This document shows, one piece after another, positions 31,851 to 40,037 of a stretch of 64,000 nt of DNA (positions are counted from its first letter, which is position 1; each line of letters starts with the position of its first letter). Below the pieces are notes generated by a model, which had not been told where the DNA came from, did not search any database, and was given only the letters and a program-made list of their open reading frames with translations. The translations under genes were made by a program, and so were the position numbers. This DNA is from UBA2970 sp965221075 (GTDB lineage Bacteria; Verrucomicrobiota; Verrucomicrobiia; Limisphaerales; AAA164-E04), in contig OZ244865.1 of NCBI GenBank assembly GCA_965221075.1, forward strand, positions 1,178,001-1,242,000. Reading direction: 5' to 3'.

Positions 31851-34358
31851 TCAGTCCGTTCCGGAGCGGACGGCCGCCGGGCGAGGGCCGCGCTCCCTCC
31901 TCCGCCTCTGGCCGGGGTGCAGGTCCGGGAGCGTCCGGCGGGTGGGGGAGCGGGTCTGGTCCAGAAGGGACGCCGCCATCTCCTGCAGCCGGCTCCAGCG
32001 GGGCCAGTCCAGCGGGGGGGAGCCGGCGATGCGGCGGATGCGGCTGCGCCATTCGATCAGGACGCGGTCGATGTCCCCGGCCCCCAGCGTGCGGGTGGTC
32101 CACCGGCGCCCCTGGCGGGGCCTGCGGCAGATGTCCCGGACCACCTCGGCGGCGCCGTGGCCGTAGTCCGGCGGCAGTCCGTTCTCCAGGTACCCCGGGA
32201 TGTTGCGGCAGCCGTAGAGCTGGCGGCAGGCCCATGCCATCGTCCCGCTCCACCGGTCGGCCTCGTCGCTGAAGCGGTGCCCGGCGTCCAGGTTGGCCAG
32301 ATCGAACACCAGATCCTCCAGCGGGTAGCCGGCCGTCTCCAGCGAGGCCGCCAGCGCCAGCCCGCTGCCGTGCCCCAGGAAGCTGGCCACCCGGCCCCGG
32401 AGGGTGGGATGCCCGCCGGGTCCGGTCAGCCCCAGCTCGATCCACAGGTCGGCCGCCCCGGGGGGCGGGGCGGGGGCGGAGCAGGCCGGACGGTGGGGGC
32501 AGCCGCGGCAGGAGGCGGGCGCCGCCCTCCGGCTGCGAGAGCCTACCAGCGCCACCCCGTGCCGGTCGCGGCGGGCCTCGATCTCGAGCGCGCCGGGCCG
32601 GACCAGGGCGTACTCCCTCCGGCCCTCCCCGAGGAAGCGGAGCAGCGGAGCGCCCCTTCCGGCCAGCCGCTCCTCGATCCGCGGCAGGATCGCCTTCTCC
32701 CACTGCCGTTCCGTCACCCGGCTGCTCTTCCATTCCAGCAGGGCCCGGGCCCAGCGGGAGAGCCTCAGGCTCCCGTCCCCGATCCGGTCGGCGAGGTGGT
32801 GGCGCCTGGCGCACTCCTCCTGGCCGTCCAGCCGCACCCAGCGGCCCGGCAGGTAGCGGCCCAGGAGCTCGGGCCGGGAGATCAGCGGGACCGCCGACCA
32901 CCCCTGGCCCCTCCTTCCCTCCGGCGGGGGCTCCAGGCACCGCGCCTCGCCAAGGGGGCAGGGCGTCCGCTCCGGCTCCGGCTCCCACCGCCCCCGGCTG
33001 TTGCGGAACTCGCGTATCCGCTGCCGCACCCGCCGGGCCCGCCCGGCGTCGGTGGACAGCCCGCAGGGAGCGCCGGGACGGGCCAGGGCCCCTTCCACGC
33101 CCAGGGAGACGGGACGGGTGGCGAAGAGCCGCTTCTGCAGGTCGACCGCCGCCTGGTAGGGGGGCTGGCCGGCCCGGGCCGCACGGTCCATCGTCTGGAG
33201 CAGGGTACCCCAGTCGATGAAGCGGCTCCGCTGCAGCTCCAGGGGGAAGCCGTCCCGGAGCCGGATGCCGTTGGCCGAGACCAGGAAGTAGCCCCGGGCG
33301 TCGATCCCCCTGCGCCCGGCCCGTCCCGACATCTGCAGGAGCTCGTCGGGGGCCAGCAGATGATCGCGGTAGTCCCTCCTGTAGCTCTCCGAGGCGATGG
33401 CCACGCTGCGCAGAGAGAAGTTGATCCCCGCCGCCAGCCCCATGGTGGCCACCACCACGCGCAGCTGCCCCGCCTTGGCCAGGGGCTCGACGATCCCGGC
33501 CCGGGCCGCGTAGGAGAGCCCGCTGTGGTGGTAGGCGATTCCGGCTTCCAGCATTCTGGCCAGCCGGCCGTCCAGCAGCGCCTTCTGCTCGGGCGTCAGT
33601 ACCAGCGGGCGGGGGCAGGGGAGCTGCTCCAGAAGCTCCGCAGCCAGCCGTTCGGCGGAGGAGCGCTGCGGCGAGAAGAGCAGCACGGGGCCCAGATCCG
33701 CGTCCAGGGCCCGGGCCATCGTCCGGGCCCAGTAGCCTCGGGCCTCCGTCCGCGACCGCCGGGGCAGGCTGGAGAGCGAGATCTCCTCCAGGGGGACCGG
33801 GCGCTCCCGGTGGACCACGCAGGCGGCCTTGCGGCCCAGCCGCTCCAGCCACTCGGCCACCGATTGCGGATTGCTCACGCTTCCGCTCAGCAGCAGCAGC
33901 CGGGTGGAGGGCGGGGCCTGCGCGATGGCCAGCTCGTAGTGCAGGCCCCGGTCGGGGGAGCCCAGCATCTGGTACTCGTCCACCACCAGCAGGGCGGGGG
34001 CCTCCTCCCGCTGCAGCCGGCCGGAGAGCGCCTCCAGGGTGCCCACCACCACCGGAGCCTCCAGGTTCTCGGAGAGATCCCCGGTGGCGATCCCCACGTC
34101 CCACTCCTTCCGGCGCCATTCGGCCAGCTTGTCGTTGGCCAGGGCGCGGGTGGGCACCGAGTAGAGGGCCTGCCCCTTCCTCCGGCCGGAGCGGAGCCAC
34201 AGCTCGAAGATCAGGGTCTTGCCGGCCCCGGTGGGGGCCTGGACCACCACGTCGCTTCCGGATCGGAGCAGGACCGCGGCCTGGCGCTGCCAGGGATCGG
34301 GCGCCTGGATCCGGTTGAGGGCCGGGATCTGGTCCAACTGTTGCAGGAGCGCTGGCAT
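31851..34358 (-). CDS. Ski2-like DEAD/DEAH-box helicase with DEYQ motif
   Basis: This 835-residue superfamily 2 helicase has Walker A APTGAGKT at residues 41-48, motif II DEYQ at about 127-130 in place of DEVH, and motif III LLSGS in place of SAT. The C-terminal RecA domain carries VVVATMGLAAGINFSLRSV and MSGRAGRRGID, which place it with the Ski2/Mtr4/Hel308 group. The C-terminal third (about 450-835) resembles no domain I recognise and contains a cysteine cluster (CRGCPHRPAC). RNA or DNA as substrate cannot be decided; RNA is suggested by the Ski2 resemblance. ATG 34358 is preceded by a divergent small-protein gene. Confidence 0.85.
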   Translation of the reverse strand: MPALLQQLDQIPALNRIQAPDPWQRQAAVLLRSGSDVVVQAPTGAGKTLIFELWLRSGRRKGQALYSVPTRALANDKLAEWRRKEWDVGIATGDLSENLEAPVVVGTLEALSGRLQREEAPALLVVDEYQMLGSPDRGLHYELAIAQAPPSTRLLLLSGSVSNPQSVAEWLERLGRKAACVVHRERPVPLEEISLSSLPRRSRTEARGYWARTMARALDADLGPVLLFSPQRSSAERLAAELLEQLPCPRPLVLTPEQKALLDGRLARMLEAGIAYHHSGLSYAARAGIVEPLAKAGQLRVVVATMGLAAGINFSLRSVAIASESYRRDYRDHLLAPDELLQMSGRAGRRGIDARGYFLVSANGIRLRDGFPLELQRSRFIDWGTLLQTMDRAARAGQPPYQAAVDLQKRLFATRPVSLGVEGALARPGAPCGLSTDAGRARRVRQRIREFRNSRGRWEPEPERTPCPLGEARCLEPPPEGRRGQGWSAVPLISRPELLGRYLPGRWVRLDGQEECARRHHLADRIGDGSLRLSRWARALLEWKSSRVTERQWEKAILPRIEERLAGRGAPLLRFLGEGRREYALVRPGALEIEARRDRHGVALVGSRSRRAAPASCRGCPHRPACSAPAPPPGAADLWIELGLTGPGGHPTLRGRVASFLGHGSGLALAASLETAGYPLEDLVFDLANLDAGHRFSDEADRWSGTMAWACRQLYGCRNIPGYLENGLPPDYGHGAAEVVRDICRRPRQGRRWTTRTLGAGDIDRVLIEWRSRIRRIAGSPPLDWPRWSRLQEMAASLLDQTRSPTRRTLPDLHPGQRRRRERGPRPAAVRSGTD

Positions 34359-34479
34359 GGCCTGGGAGGCCCGGCGAAGCCCCCGGCATCCTCGGCCGCC
34401 CCGGCCTCCGGATCAATCCGGGAATCCCGTCCGCTCCCGGGAATTGCGCGCGTCCCCGCCTCCGTCTAGCCTTCTCCCC

Positions 34480-34668
34480 GTGCGTTGGATGCGATGGCCC
34501 GGCAGGGCGAGGAACCGGGACGAGCACCGCTACTACCTGCTGCCCGGGATGGGCCGCTCCAACAAGCGCAGGCGGGCCTACTTCTTCCGGGTGGCGTTCG
34601 TGGTGGGCCTTCTGGTCTCGCTGCTGATCGCCCTCTGGCTCTACGCGATGGACAACATGGGGCGCTGA
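34480..34668 (+). CDS. Small single-pass membrane protein, unknown function
   Basis: This 62-residue protein starts at GTG 34480 (ATG 34489 is the alternative). It has a very basic N-terminal half (RWPGRARNRDEHRYY, GRSNKRRRAYFFR) and one hydrophobic segment (VAFVVGLLVSLLIALWLYA) near the C-terminus, ending in DNMGR. I do not recognise the family. The next gene begins 14 bp downstream and also has an N-terminal membrane anchor, so the two may form a membrane complex. The helicase gene is divergent. Confidence 0.6.
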   Translation: MRWMRWPGRARNRDEHRYYLLPGMGRSNKRRRAYFFRVAFVVGLLVSLLIALWLYAMDNMGR

Positions 34669-34682
34669 GAGGGGGACCGGCC

Positions 34683-35102
34683 ATGCGCAAGGAGAACCGG
34701 ATGCTCCTGCTCTTCGCCCTGGGCATGATGGCCCTCCTGACCGTCCTGCGCGTCCTCTATCCCAACATCGGCCTCAGGGACGAGAGCTTCCAGCTTCCCG
34801 CGCAGGAGCTGAGAGTGGCCTGCGAGGAGCCGCTGCTCGGGGCGGTGCGGGAGTTCGTCCGCAGCTACGAGGCGGGCTACTCGGTCCAGGTGGATCTGAG
34901 CCCCCTCGGGGACGCCGCGGGAGGGGACTGCGACGTGAGCGTCGCCCGGGAGGAATGGCCGGGCCCGCCGGCCCTCGAGGAGTTCGACCTCCCCTGGAGC
35001 CGCTCCCGGGGCCCCGCGGCCAAGGCACGGGTGCATTCCCGGAGCCGGGATGCCGCCCGCTTCGCCCGCCTTCTCTCGCAGTTCAGCCCAGGAACGAACT
35101 GA
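34683..35102 (+). CDS. Membrane-anchored small protein resembling the start of a solute-binding domain
   Basis: This 139-residue protein has an N-terminal membrane anchor (LLLFALGMMALLTVLRVLY), a linker, then QELRVACEEPLLGAVREFVRSYEAGYSVQVD and a DCDVSVARE strand. That pattern resembles the first lobe of molybdate-type periplasmic binding proteins (LRVAAA...EPLxEIAxxFExxxGxxVxL...ADVxLS). The second lobe is absent, so it is too short to be a normal binding protein. The resemblance is by eye only. ATG 34683 lies 14 bp after the preceding small membrane protein. The 3' end overlaps the end of the phosphoglucomutase gene by 20 bp on the opposite strand. Confidence 0.6.
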   Translation: MRKENRMLLLFALGMMALLTVLRVLYPNIGLRDESFQLPAQELRVACEEPLLGAVREFVRSYEAGYSVQVDLSPLGDAAGGDCDVSVAREEWPGPPALEEFDLPWSRSRGPAAKARVHSRSRDAARFARLLSQFSPGTN

Positions 35103-36720
35103 TCAGCTCCCGGGCCTCCCCCTCCAGGGCCTCCAGATGCTCCGGGCCGCGGAAGCTCTCGGCGTAGATCTTGTAGATGTCCTCGGTGCCCGAGGGGCGG
35201 GCGGCGATCCAGCCGCCCCGGGTCTCGATCTTGAGCCCTCCGATGGGGGCCCCGTTGCCCTTGGCGCGGGTTCCCGCCGCCACCACCGGGTCTCCGGCCA
35301 GCTCCCGGGCCGGCACGCTTTCCTCTCCCAGGGAGGCCAGCCGCCTGCGCGCCTCGGCCCGGGCGGGCACGTCGGTGCGCCGGTAGTGGAACCGTCCGAA
35401 GGACTCCTCCAGGCGCCGGTAGCGGGCCGCGGGATCGCTTCCGGTCACCGCGGCGATCTCCGCCGCCAGCAGATCCATCGCCAGGCCGTCCTTGTCGGTG
35501 GTCCAGACCTCCCCCCGCCGGTCGAGGAAGGTGGCTCCGGCGCTCTCCTCGCCTCCGAACGCGCAGCCCGAGTCGAGCAGCCGGGGGACGAACCACTTGA
35601 AGCCCACCGGAACCTCGTAGAGCGATCGTCCCAGGGCCTCGGCGACGCGGTCGATCATGGCGCTGGACACCAGGGTCTTGCCCACCCCGGAGGAGGGGCT
35701 CCAGCGGCTCCGCCGGGAGAAGAGGTGGTCGACCGCCACCGCCAGGTAGTGGTTGGGCTCCATCAGCCCCTCCGGGGTCACGATGCCGTGGCGGTCGAAG
35801 TCGGGATCGTTGCCGAAGGCGAGGTCGAACCGCCCGCGCAGATCGAGCAGGCCCTTCATGGCGAAGGGGGAGGAGCAGTCCATCCTCACCCTGCCGTCTC
35901 GGTCCAGGTGCATGAAGGAGAAGGCGGGATCGACGCGGTCGTTGACCACCGACAGATCCAGCCGGTAGCGCTCCCGTATGGGCTCCCAGTAGGCGATTCC
36001 CGATCCTCCCATGGGATCGGCCCCCAGGCGGATCCCCGAGGAGCGGATCGCCTCCATGTCCACGAGCCCCCCCAGCTCCTCCACATAGGGGCCCAGGAAG
36101 TCGCGCTCCACCGTGGTCCCCGCCTTCCGGGCCCGGGGCCAGGGCACGCGCCGGATCCCACTGCCTCCTTCCCGGAGCAGCTGGTTGGCCCGATCCTGGA
36201 TCCGCGAGGTGGTTCCGGTGCCGGCCGGGCCTCCCGTGGGCGGGTTGTACTTGAGGCCCCCGTCCTCGGGAGGATTGTGGGAGGGGGTGAGGACGATGCC
36301 GTCGGCCGGGGCCCCTGGATGCCTGCGGTTGTGGCGTAGGATGGTGCGCGAGACCACCGGGGTGGGGGTCCAGCCGTCGCCGGACTGGATCCACACCTCG
36401 ATCCCGTTGCCGGCGCAGACCTCGACCACGGTCCGGTGGGCCGCCTCGGAGAGCGCGTGGGTGTCCTTGCCCAGGATCAGGGGGCCCTTGTGGCCCTCCC
36501 CGGCGCGGTGCTCCGCCACCGCCTGGGCGATGGCCGCCACATGGGACTCGGTGAAGGAGCCGTCCAGCGACGTGCCCCTGTGCCCCGAGGTCCCGAAGAC
36601 CACCCGGAGTCCGGGATCCGAGGGATCGGGCTCCAGGGTGTAGTAGTCGCTGATCAGGCGCGGGAGGTCCGCCAGCTGGCGGTGCGGGACCTGCTCCCCG
36701 GGCCTGCCTGGAGTCTGCAT
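35083..36720 (-). CDS. pgm: Phosphoglucomutase (alpha-D-glucose phosphate-specific)
   Basis: This enzyme interconverts glucose-1-phosphate and glucose-6-phosphate, linking glycolysis to polysaccharide and NDP-sugar synthesis. The 545 residues match the bacterial single-chain family in length and motifs: FGTSGHRGTSLDGSF near the N-terminus, the phosphoserine loop TPSHNPPEDGGLKYNPP, the metal loop NDPDFDRHG, the sugar-binding loop GGEESAGATFL and the C-terminal phosphate-binding RPSGTEDIYKIYAES. ATG 36720 gives the usual N-terminus. Glucose-1-phosphate feeds the NDP-glucose used by GpgS at the left edge. A strong hairpin (36766-36792) lies just upstream, in the region shared with the divergent sulfatase gene. 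Confidence 0.96.
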   Translation of the reverse strand: MQTPGRPGEQVPHRQLADLPRLISDYYTLEPDPSDPGLRVVFGTSGHRGTSLDGSFTESHVAAIAQAVAEHRAGEGHKGPLILGKDTHALSEAAHRTVVEVCAGNGIEVWIQSGDGWTPTPVVSRTILRHNRRHPGAPADGIVLTPSHNPPEDGGLKYNPPTGGPAGTGTTSRIQDRANQLLREGGSGIRRVPWPRARKAGTTVERDFLGPYVEELGGLVDMEAIRSSGIRLGADPMGGSGIAYWEPIRERYRLDLSVVNDRVDPAFSFMHLDRDGRVRMDCSSPFAMKGLLDLRGRFDLAFGNDPDFDRHGIVTPEGLMEPNHYLAVAVDHLFSRRSRWSPSSGVGKTLVSSAMIDRVAEALGRSLYEVPVGFKWFVPRLLDSGCAFGGEESAGATFLDRRGEVWTTDKDGLAMDLLAAEIAAVTGSDPAARYRRLEESFGRFHYRRTDVPARAEARRRLASLGEESVPARELAGDPVVAAGTRAKGNGAPIGGLKIETRGGWIAARPSGTEDIYKIYAESFRGPEHLEALEGEARELISSFLG

Positions 36721-36765
36721 GGGAGAGCCAAGCTCACGGTTCCCCGATCGCTGCGCAAGCCCAAA

Positions 36766-36792
36766 GCGGGATGCCGGGGACCGGCATCCCGC
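36766..36792. other. Perfect 12-bp inverted repeat between pgm and the sulfatase gene
   Basis: GCGGGATGCCGG, a GGA loop, then CCGGCATCCCGC form a perfect hairpin 46 bp upstream of pgm and about 180 bp upstream of the sulfatase start. The genes are divergent, so a terminator is not expected here, and no good T-tract follows on either strand (TTT on the minus strand). It may be a leader hairpin in the pgm transcript or an operator. Confidence 0.5.
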
Positions 36793-36969
36793 CGATGGAC
36801 CGGCTCCCGCTGGACGTCCGTCCTCCGTCCGGAGGCTGCGGCGGGGGACTCGGCCAGCCGCCGGCAGCAAAGCCGGTTCCGGACCCAGTCTTCGCTCCAC
36901 AAGCCCCGCAGGGCCGATCCTTGAATCCTCTGGATTGGCCCGGGGGTTGCCCATAGCATCGCCTCCCGT

Positions 36970-38517
36970 ATGAGCCCGCCTTCCGTCCGCCTGGTTTCGT
37001 GCCGGCTTGTCCATGCAGGGATCCTCCTGCTTCTGGGATCGGCGCTGGCAGTCCACGACGCCCTGGGGCGGGCGGAGCGGCCGCATGTGGTGCTGGTGAT
37101 GGCCGACGACCTGGGCATCGGGGACATCTCTCCCACCAATCCCGACTGCCGGATCCCCACGCCCCATCTTCAGCGGCTGGCCGACGAGGGGATGACCTTC
37201 CTCGACGCCCATTCCACCAGCGCGGTCTGCACCCCCACCCGCTACGGCCTGCTCACCGGCCGCTACAACTTCCGCTCCCGCCTGGCCCGGGGCGTGCTCA
37301 ACGGGCGCAGCGCCCACCTGATTCCGGCCGATCGCCCGACCCTCGGCCACCTGATGCGCTCGGCCGGATACTACACCGCCATGGTGGGCAAGTGGCACCT
37401 TGGCTGGGACTTCGCCCGCAAGGACGGAGAGATCGACTTCTCGGGACCGGTGGCCAACGGCCCCGACATCAACGGCTTCGACCGCTACTACGGCCACAAC
37501 GGCTCCCTGGACATGCCCCCCTACGTCTGGGTGGACACCGGGCGGGTCACCGCCCTGCCGGACCGCGAGGAAGGGGTCTCCAGGCAGCAGCACCGCTACG
37601 GCTGGTACCGGAAGGGGCCGATCGGAGCCGACTTCCACATCGACCGGGTGCTGCCGCACCTGTTCGAGGTGGCCATCGGGATCGTCCGCCAGCAGGCCGC
37701 CGCCGAGGCGCCCCTCTTCCTCTACCTGCCCCTTCCGGCTCCCCACACCCCCATCGTGCCGGTCTCCCCCTTCCGGGGCGCCAGCGGGATGAACGACTAC
37801 GCCGACTTCGTGATGCAGATGGACCACCACATGGGGCAGCTGGTGGCCGCCCTGGAGGAGGCGGGCGTCCTGGACGACACCCTGATCCTCTTCACCAGCG
37901 ACAACGGCTGCTCGCCCGAGGCCAACTTCGAGCTGCTGGCCGGGCACGGCCACCATCCCTCGGCGCAGTTCCGGGGGCACAAGGCCGACATCTACGAGGG
38001 AGGCCACCGGGTTCCCCTCATCGCCCGCTGGCCCGGGAGCATCCCCGCCGGAGCCGTCACCCGGGCCCTGGCCTGCCATACCGACATCTACGCCACCCTG
38101 GAGGAGATCACCGGCCAGGAGCGGAAGGAGCGGGGGGGCGAGGACGGCTACAGCCTGGCGCCGGTCCTGAGGGGCGGGGGCGAGTCTCCCCGCCAGTCGC
38201 TGATCAGCCATTCGGTCAGCGGCCACTTCGCCATCCGCCAGGGCGCCTGGAAGCTGTGCCTGAGCTCCGGCAGCGGGGGATGGAGCGCTCCCCGGGAGAA
38301 CGCGGCTCGCGACCAGGGGCTGCCCCCCCTGCAGCTCTTCGATCTGGACGCCGATCCGGGGGAGACGCGCAACCTGGCCGGGGAGCATCCCGGGAAGGTT
38401 TCGCAGCTGCTCTCCCTGCTGGAGCGCCAGGTGGAGCGGGGAAGGATCACCCCCGGGCCCCCACTGTCCAACGACCGCCAGGTCGAGTTCCTCCCCGAGG
38501 GGGTGGCGCTTCCCTGA
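36970..38517 (+). CDS. Secreted arylsulfatase-type sulfatase
   Basis: This 515-residue exported sulfatase has a signal peptide (HAGILLLLGSALAVHDALG). The metal-binding start of the domain is VVLVMADDLGIGD. The formylglycine motif is SAVCTPTRYGLLTGR, with Cys87 as the residue to be modified (CxPxR). YTAMVGKWHLGW and LFTSDNGCSPE follow. The C-terminal part (LFDLDADPGETRNLAGEHP) is typical of family S1 sulfatases. Such enzymes remove sulfate from polysaccharides or glycans. No formylglycine-generating enzyme is encoded in the window. The outer-membrane channel gene follows after 25 bp on the same strand. Confidence 0.93.
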   Translation: MSPPSVRLVSCRLVHAGILLLLGSALAVHDALGRAERPHVVLVMADDLGIGDISPTNPDCRIPTPHLQRLADEGMTFLDAHSTSAVCTPTRYGLLTGRYNFRSRLARGVLNGRSAHLIPADRPTLGHLMRSAGYYTAMVGKWHLGWDFARKDGEIDFSGPVANGPDINGFDRYYGHNGSLDMPPYVWVDTGRVTALPDREEGVSRQQHRYGWYRKGPIGADFHIDRVLPHLFEVAIGIVRQQAAAEAPLFLYLPLPAPHTPIVPVSPFRGASGMNDYADFVMQMDHHMGQLVAALEEAGVLDDTLILFTSDNGCSPEANFELLAGHGHHPSAQFRGHKADIYEGGHRVPLIARWPGSIPAGAVTRALACHTDIYATLEEITGQERKERGGEDGYSLAPVLRGGGESPRQSLISHSVSGHFAIRQGAWKLCLSSGSGGWSAPRENAARDQGLPPLQLFDLDADPGETRNLAGEHPGKVSQLLSLLERQVERGRITPGPPLSNDRQVEFLPEGVALP

Positions 38518-38542
38518 AGCGGCTCCGGCGCCCTCTCCGCCC

Positions 38543-40006
38543 ATGAACCGGGTTCTCCCGATCCTCGCCGTTCTGGCCCTGATCGGCTTCCCGGGATGCG
38601 CCCGCTCCCCCAGGAGCCAGGTTCCCGCCCTGCCTGTCGAGGTGCCCGGGCAGTACCGGTCCGCCGCCCTGGTGGAGTGGGTGGAGGGAGCCGGCTGGCT
38701 GGAGGAGCTGGCCAGTCCGGAGGTCGAGGCGCTCCTGGTCGAGGCCCTGGAGGCCAACCAGGACATGAAGGGCGCCCTGGCGCGCCTGGACATGGCCCAG
38801 TCCAGCCTGAGGATCGCCCGGGGCGCCCGCCTGCCCTCGGCCGACCTGGGCTACAGCCAGTCCCGTCAGAAGAACAACTTCGTCAGCTTCTCCCAGGCCC
38901 TCGACGAGGACAATCCCCTGCGGAACCTGATCACCTCCCGCATCGTGGAGAACCACGTCCTCGATCTCTCGGTCCTCTGGGAGATCGACCTGTGGGGCAA
39001 GATCCGGAACGGCGCCCGGGCCGCTCTGGCCGACCGGGAGGCGGCCGAGGCGGATCTGCACTCCTTCCGCTTCTCCCTGGCGGCCCGCGTGCTGCAGGCA
39101 TGGTACGAGGCGGTCAACGCCAGGGAGCGCCTGGACCTGTTCCAGGAGAACCTCGATATCGCGAGCGCCCAGGCCCGGGTGATCCGCAACCGGTTCCTCC
39201 AGGGAGTCCCCGACACCTCCCTGGACCTGCGCCTGGCCCGGGCCAACGAGGAAGGCTTCCGGACCCTCCTGGCAATCCAGCGGCGGGAGCTGGATCTGGC
39301 GGTCGCCGGCCTGGAGATCCTGCTGGGTCGGTATCCGTCCGGCAGCATCGAGGTGCCCGCCGAGGCGCCCCGGATCCACGGGGGGATCCCCGACTACGGC
39401 GTGCCCGCCCAGCTGCTGGAGCGCCGTCCCGACCTGATCGCCGCCGAGCGGCGGCTGGCGGCCTCGGTGGAGCGGGTGCGCGTGGCCCGCAAGAGCCTCC
39501 TGCCCACCATCGGCCTCGGGGCCGGGACGGGCTACACCGGCACCCAGGCGGGAAACATCTTCAGCCAGGACTTCCTGGTCTGGAACATCGGCAGCAACCT
39601 GGCCCAGCCGATCTTCCACGGAGGCAGGCTGGTCGCAGGGGTCAGCCTGGCCAGGGCCGCCCATCGCCAGGCCCTGGCCGCCTACGCCCAGTCGGCCCTG
39701 GCCGCCTTCCTGGAGGTGGAGACCCTGATGGCCTCGGAGCGCCACCTGCGCGACGGGACGGCCTCGGCGCTGGCCGCCCTCGAGGAGTCCGAGGGGGCCT
39801 ACCAGCTGGCCTGGGAGCAGTACCAGCGCGGGCTCATCGACATCAGCCTGCTGCTGGAGACCCAGTCCCGCAAGGTGGGCCACCATACCAGCTACCTGGA
39901 CGCCAAGTTCGCCCACCTGGTGAACCGGATCCGGCTCTACCTGGCCCTGGGGGGCGACATGGGAACGGGAACGATGGCGGAGGAGGAGCAGGAGCGGAGC
40001 TCCTGA
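38543..40006 (+). CDS. TolC/NodT-type outer membrane factor lipoprotein
   Basis: This 487-residue protein carries a lipoprotein signal (ILAVLALIGFPGCAR, lipid-bearing Cys about residue 18). It has the internally repeated OEP structure of TolC-like channels: long helices (LVEALEANQDMKGALARLDMAQSSLRIARGARLP; then ERRLAASVERVRVARKSLLPTIGLGAG in the second half) and beta-strand segments. It would form the outer-membrane exit duct of an RND or similar efflux system. No pump or adaptor gene is adjacent; the only adaptor in the window is at 11992. It sits between a sulfatase and a PVC propeller protein, all on the plus strand and possibly co-transcribed. Confidence 0.88.
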   Translation: MNRVLPILAVLALIGFPGCARSPRSQVPALPVEVPGQYRSAALVEWVEGAGWLEELASPEVEALLVEALEANQDMKGALARLDMAQSSLRIARGARLPSADLGYSQSRQKNNFVSFSQALDEDNPLRNLITSRIVENHVLDLSVLWEIDLWGKIRNGARAALADREAAEADLHSFRFSLAARVLQAWYEAVNARERLDLFQENLDIASAQARVIRNRFLQGVPDTSLDLRLARANEEGFRTLLAIQRRELDLAVAGLEILLGRYPSGSIEVPAEAPRIHGGIPDYGVPAQLLERRPDLIAAERRLAASVERVRVARKSLLPTIGLGAGTGYTGTQAGNIFSQDFLVWNIGSNLAQPIFHGGRLVAGVSLARAAHRQALAAYAQSALAAFLEVETLMASERHLRDGTASALAALEESEGAYQLAWEQYQRGLIDISLLLETQSRKVGHHTSYLDAKFAHLVNRIRLYLALGGDMGTGTMAEEEQERSS

Positions 40007-40037
40007 GCGTGAGCGGCGGAAAGGGCCAAGCGCGGCG

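Noticed and set aside
34418..34444. Direct repeat CCGGGAAT twice, 19 bp apart, between helicase and small membrane protein genes
   Set aside because: Eight bases twice is weak in such a GC-rich spacer; no third copy or conserved setting is seen.
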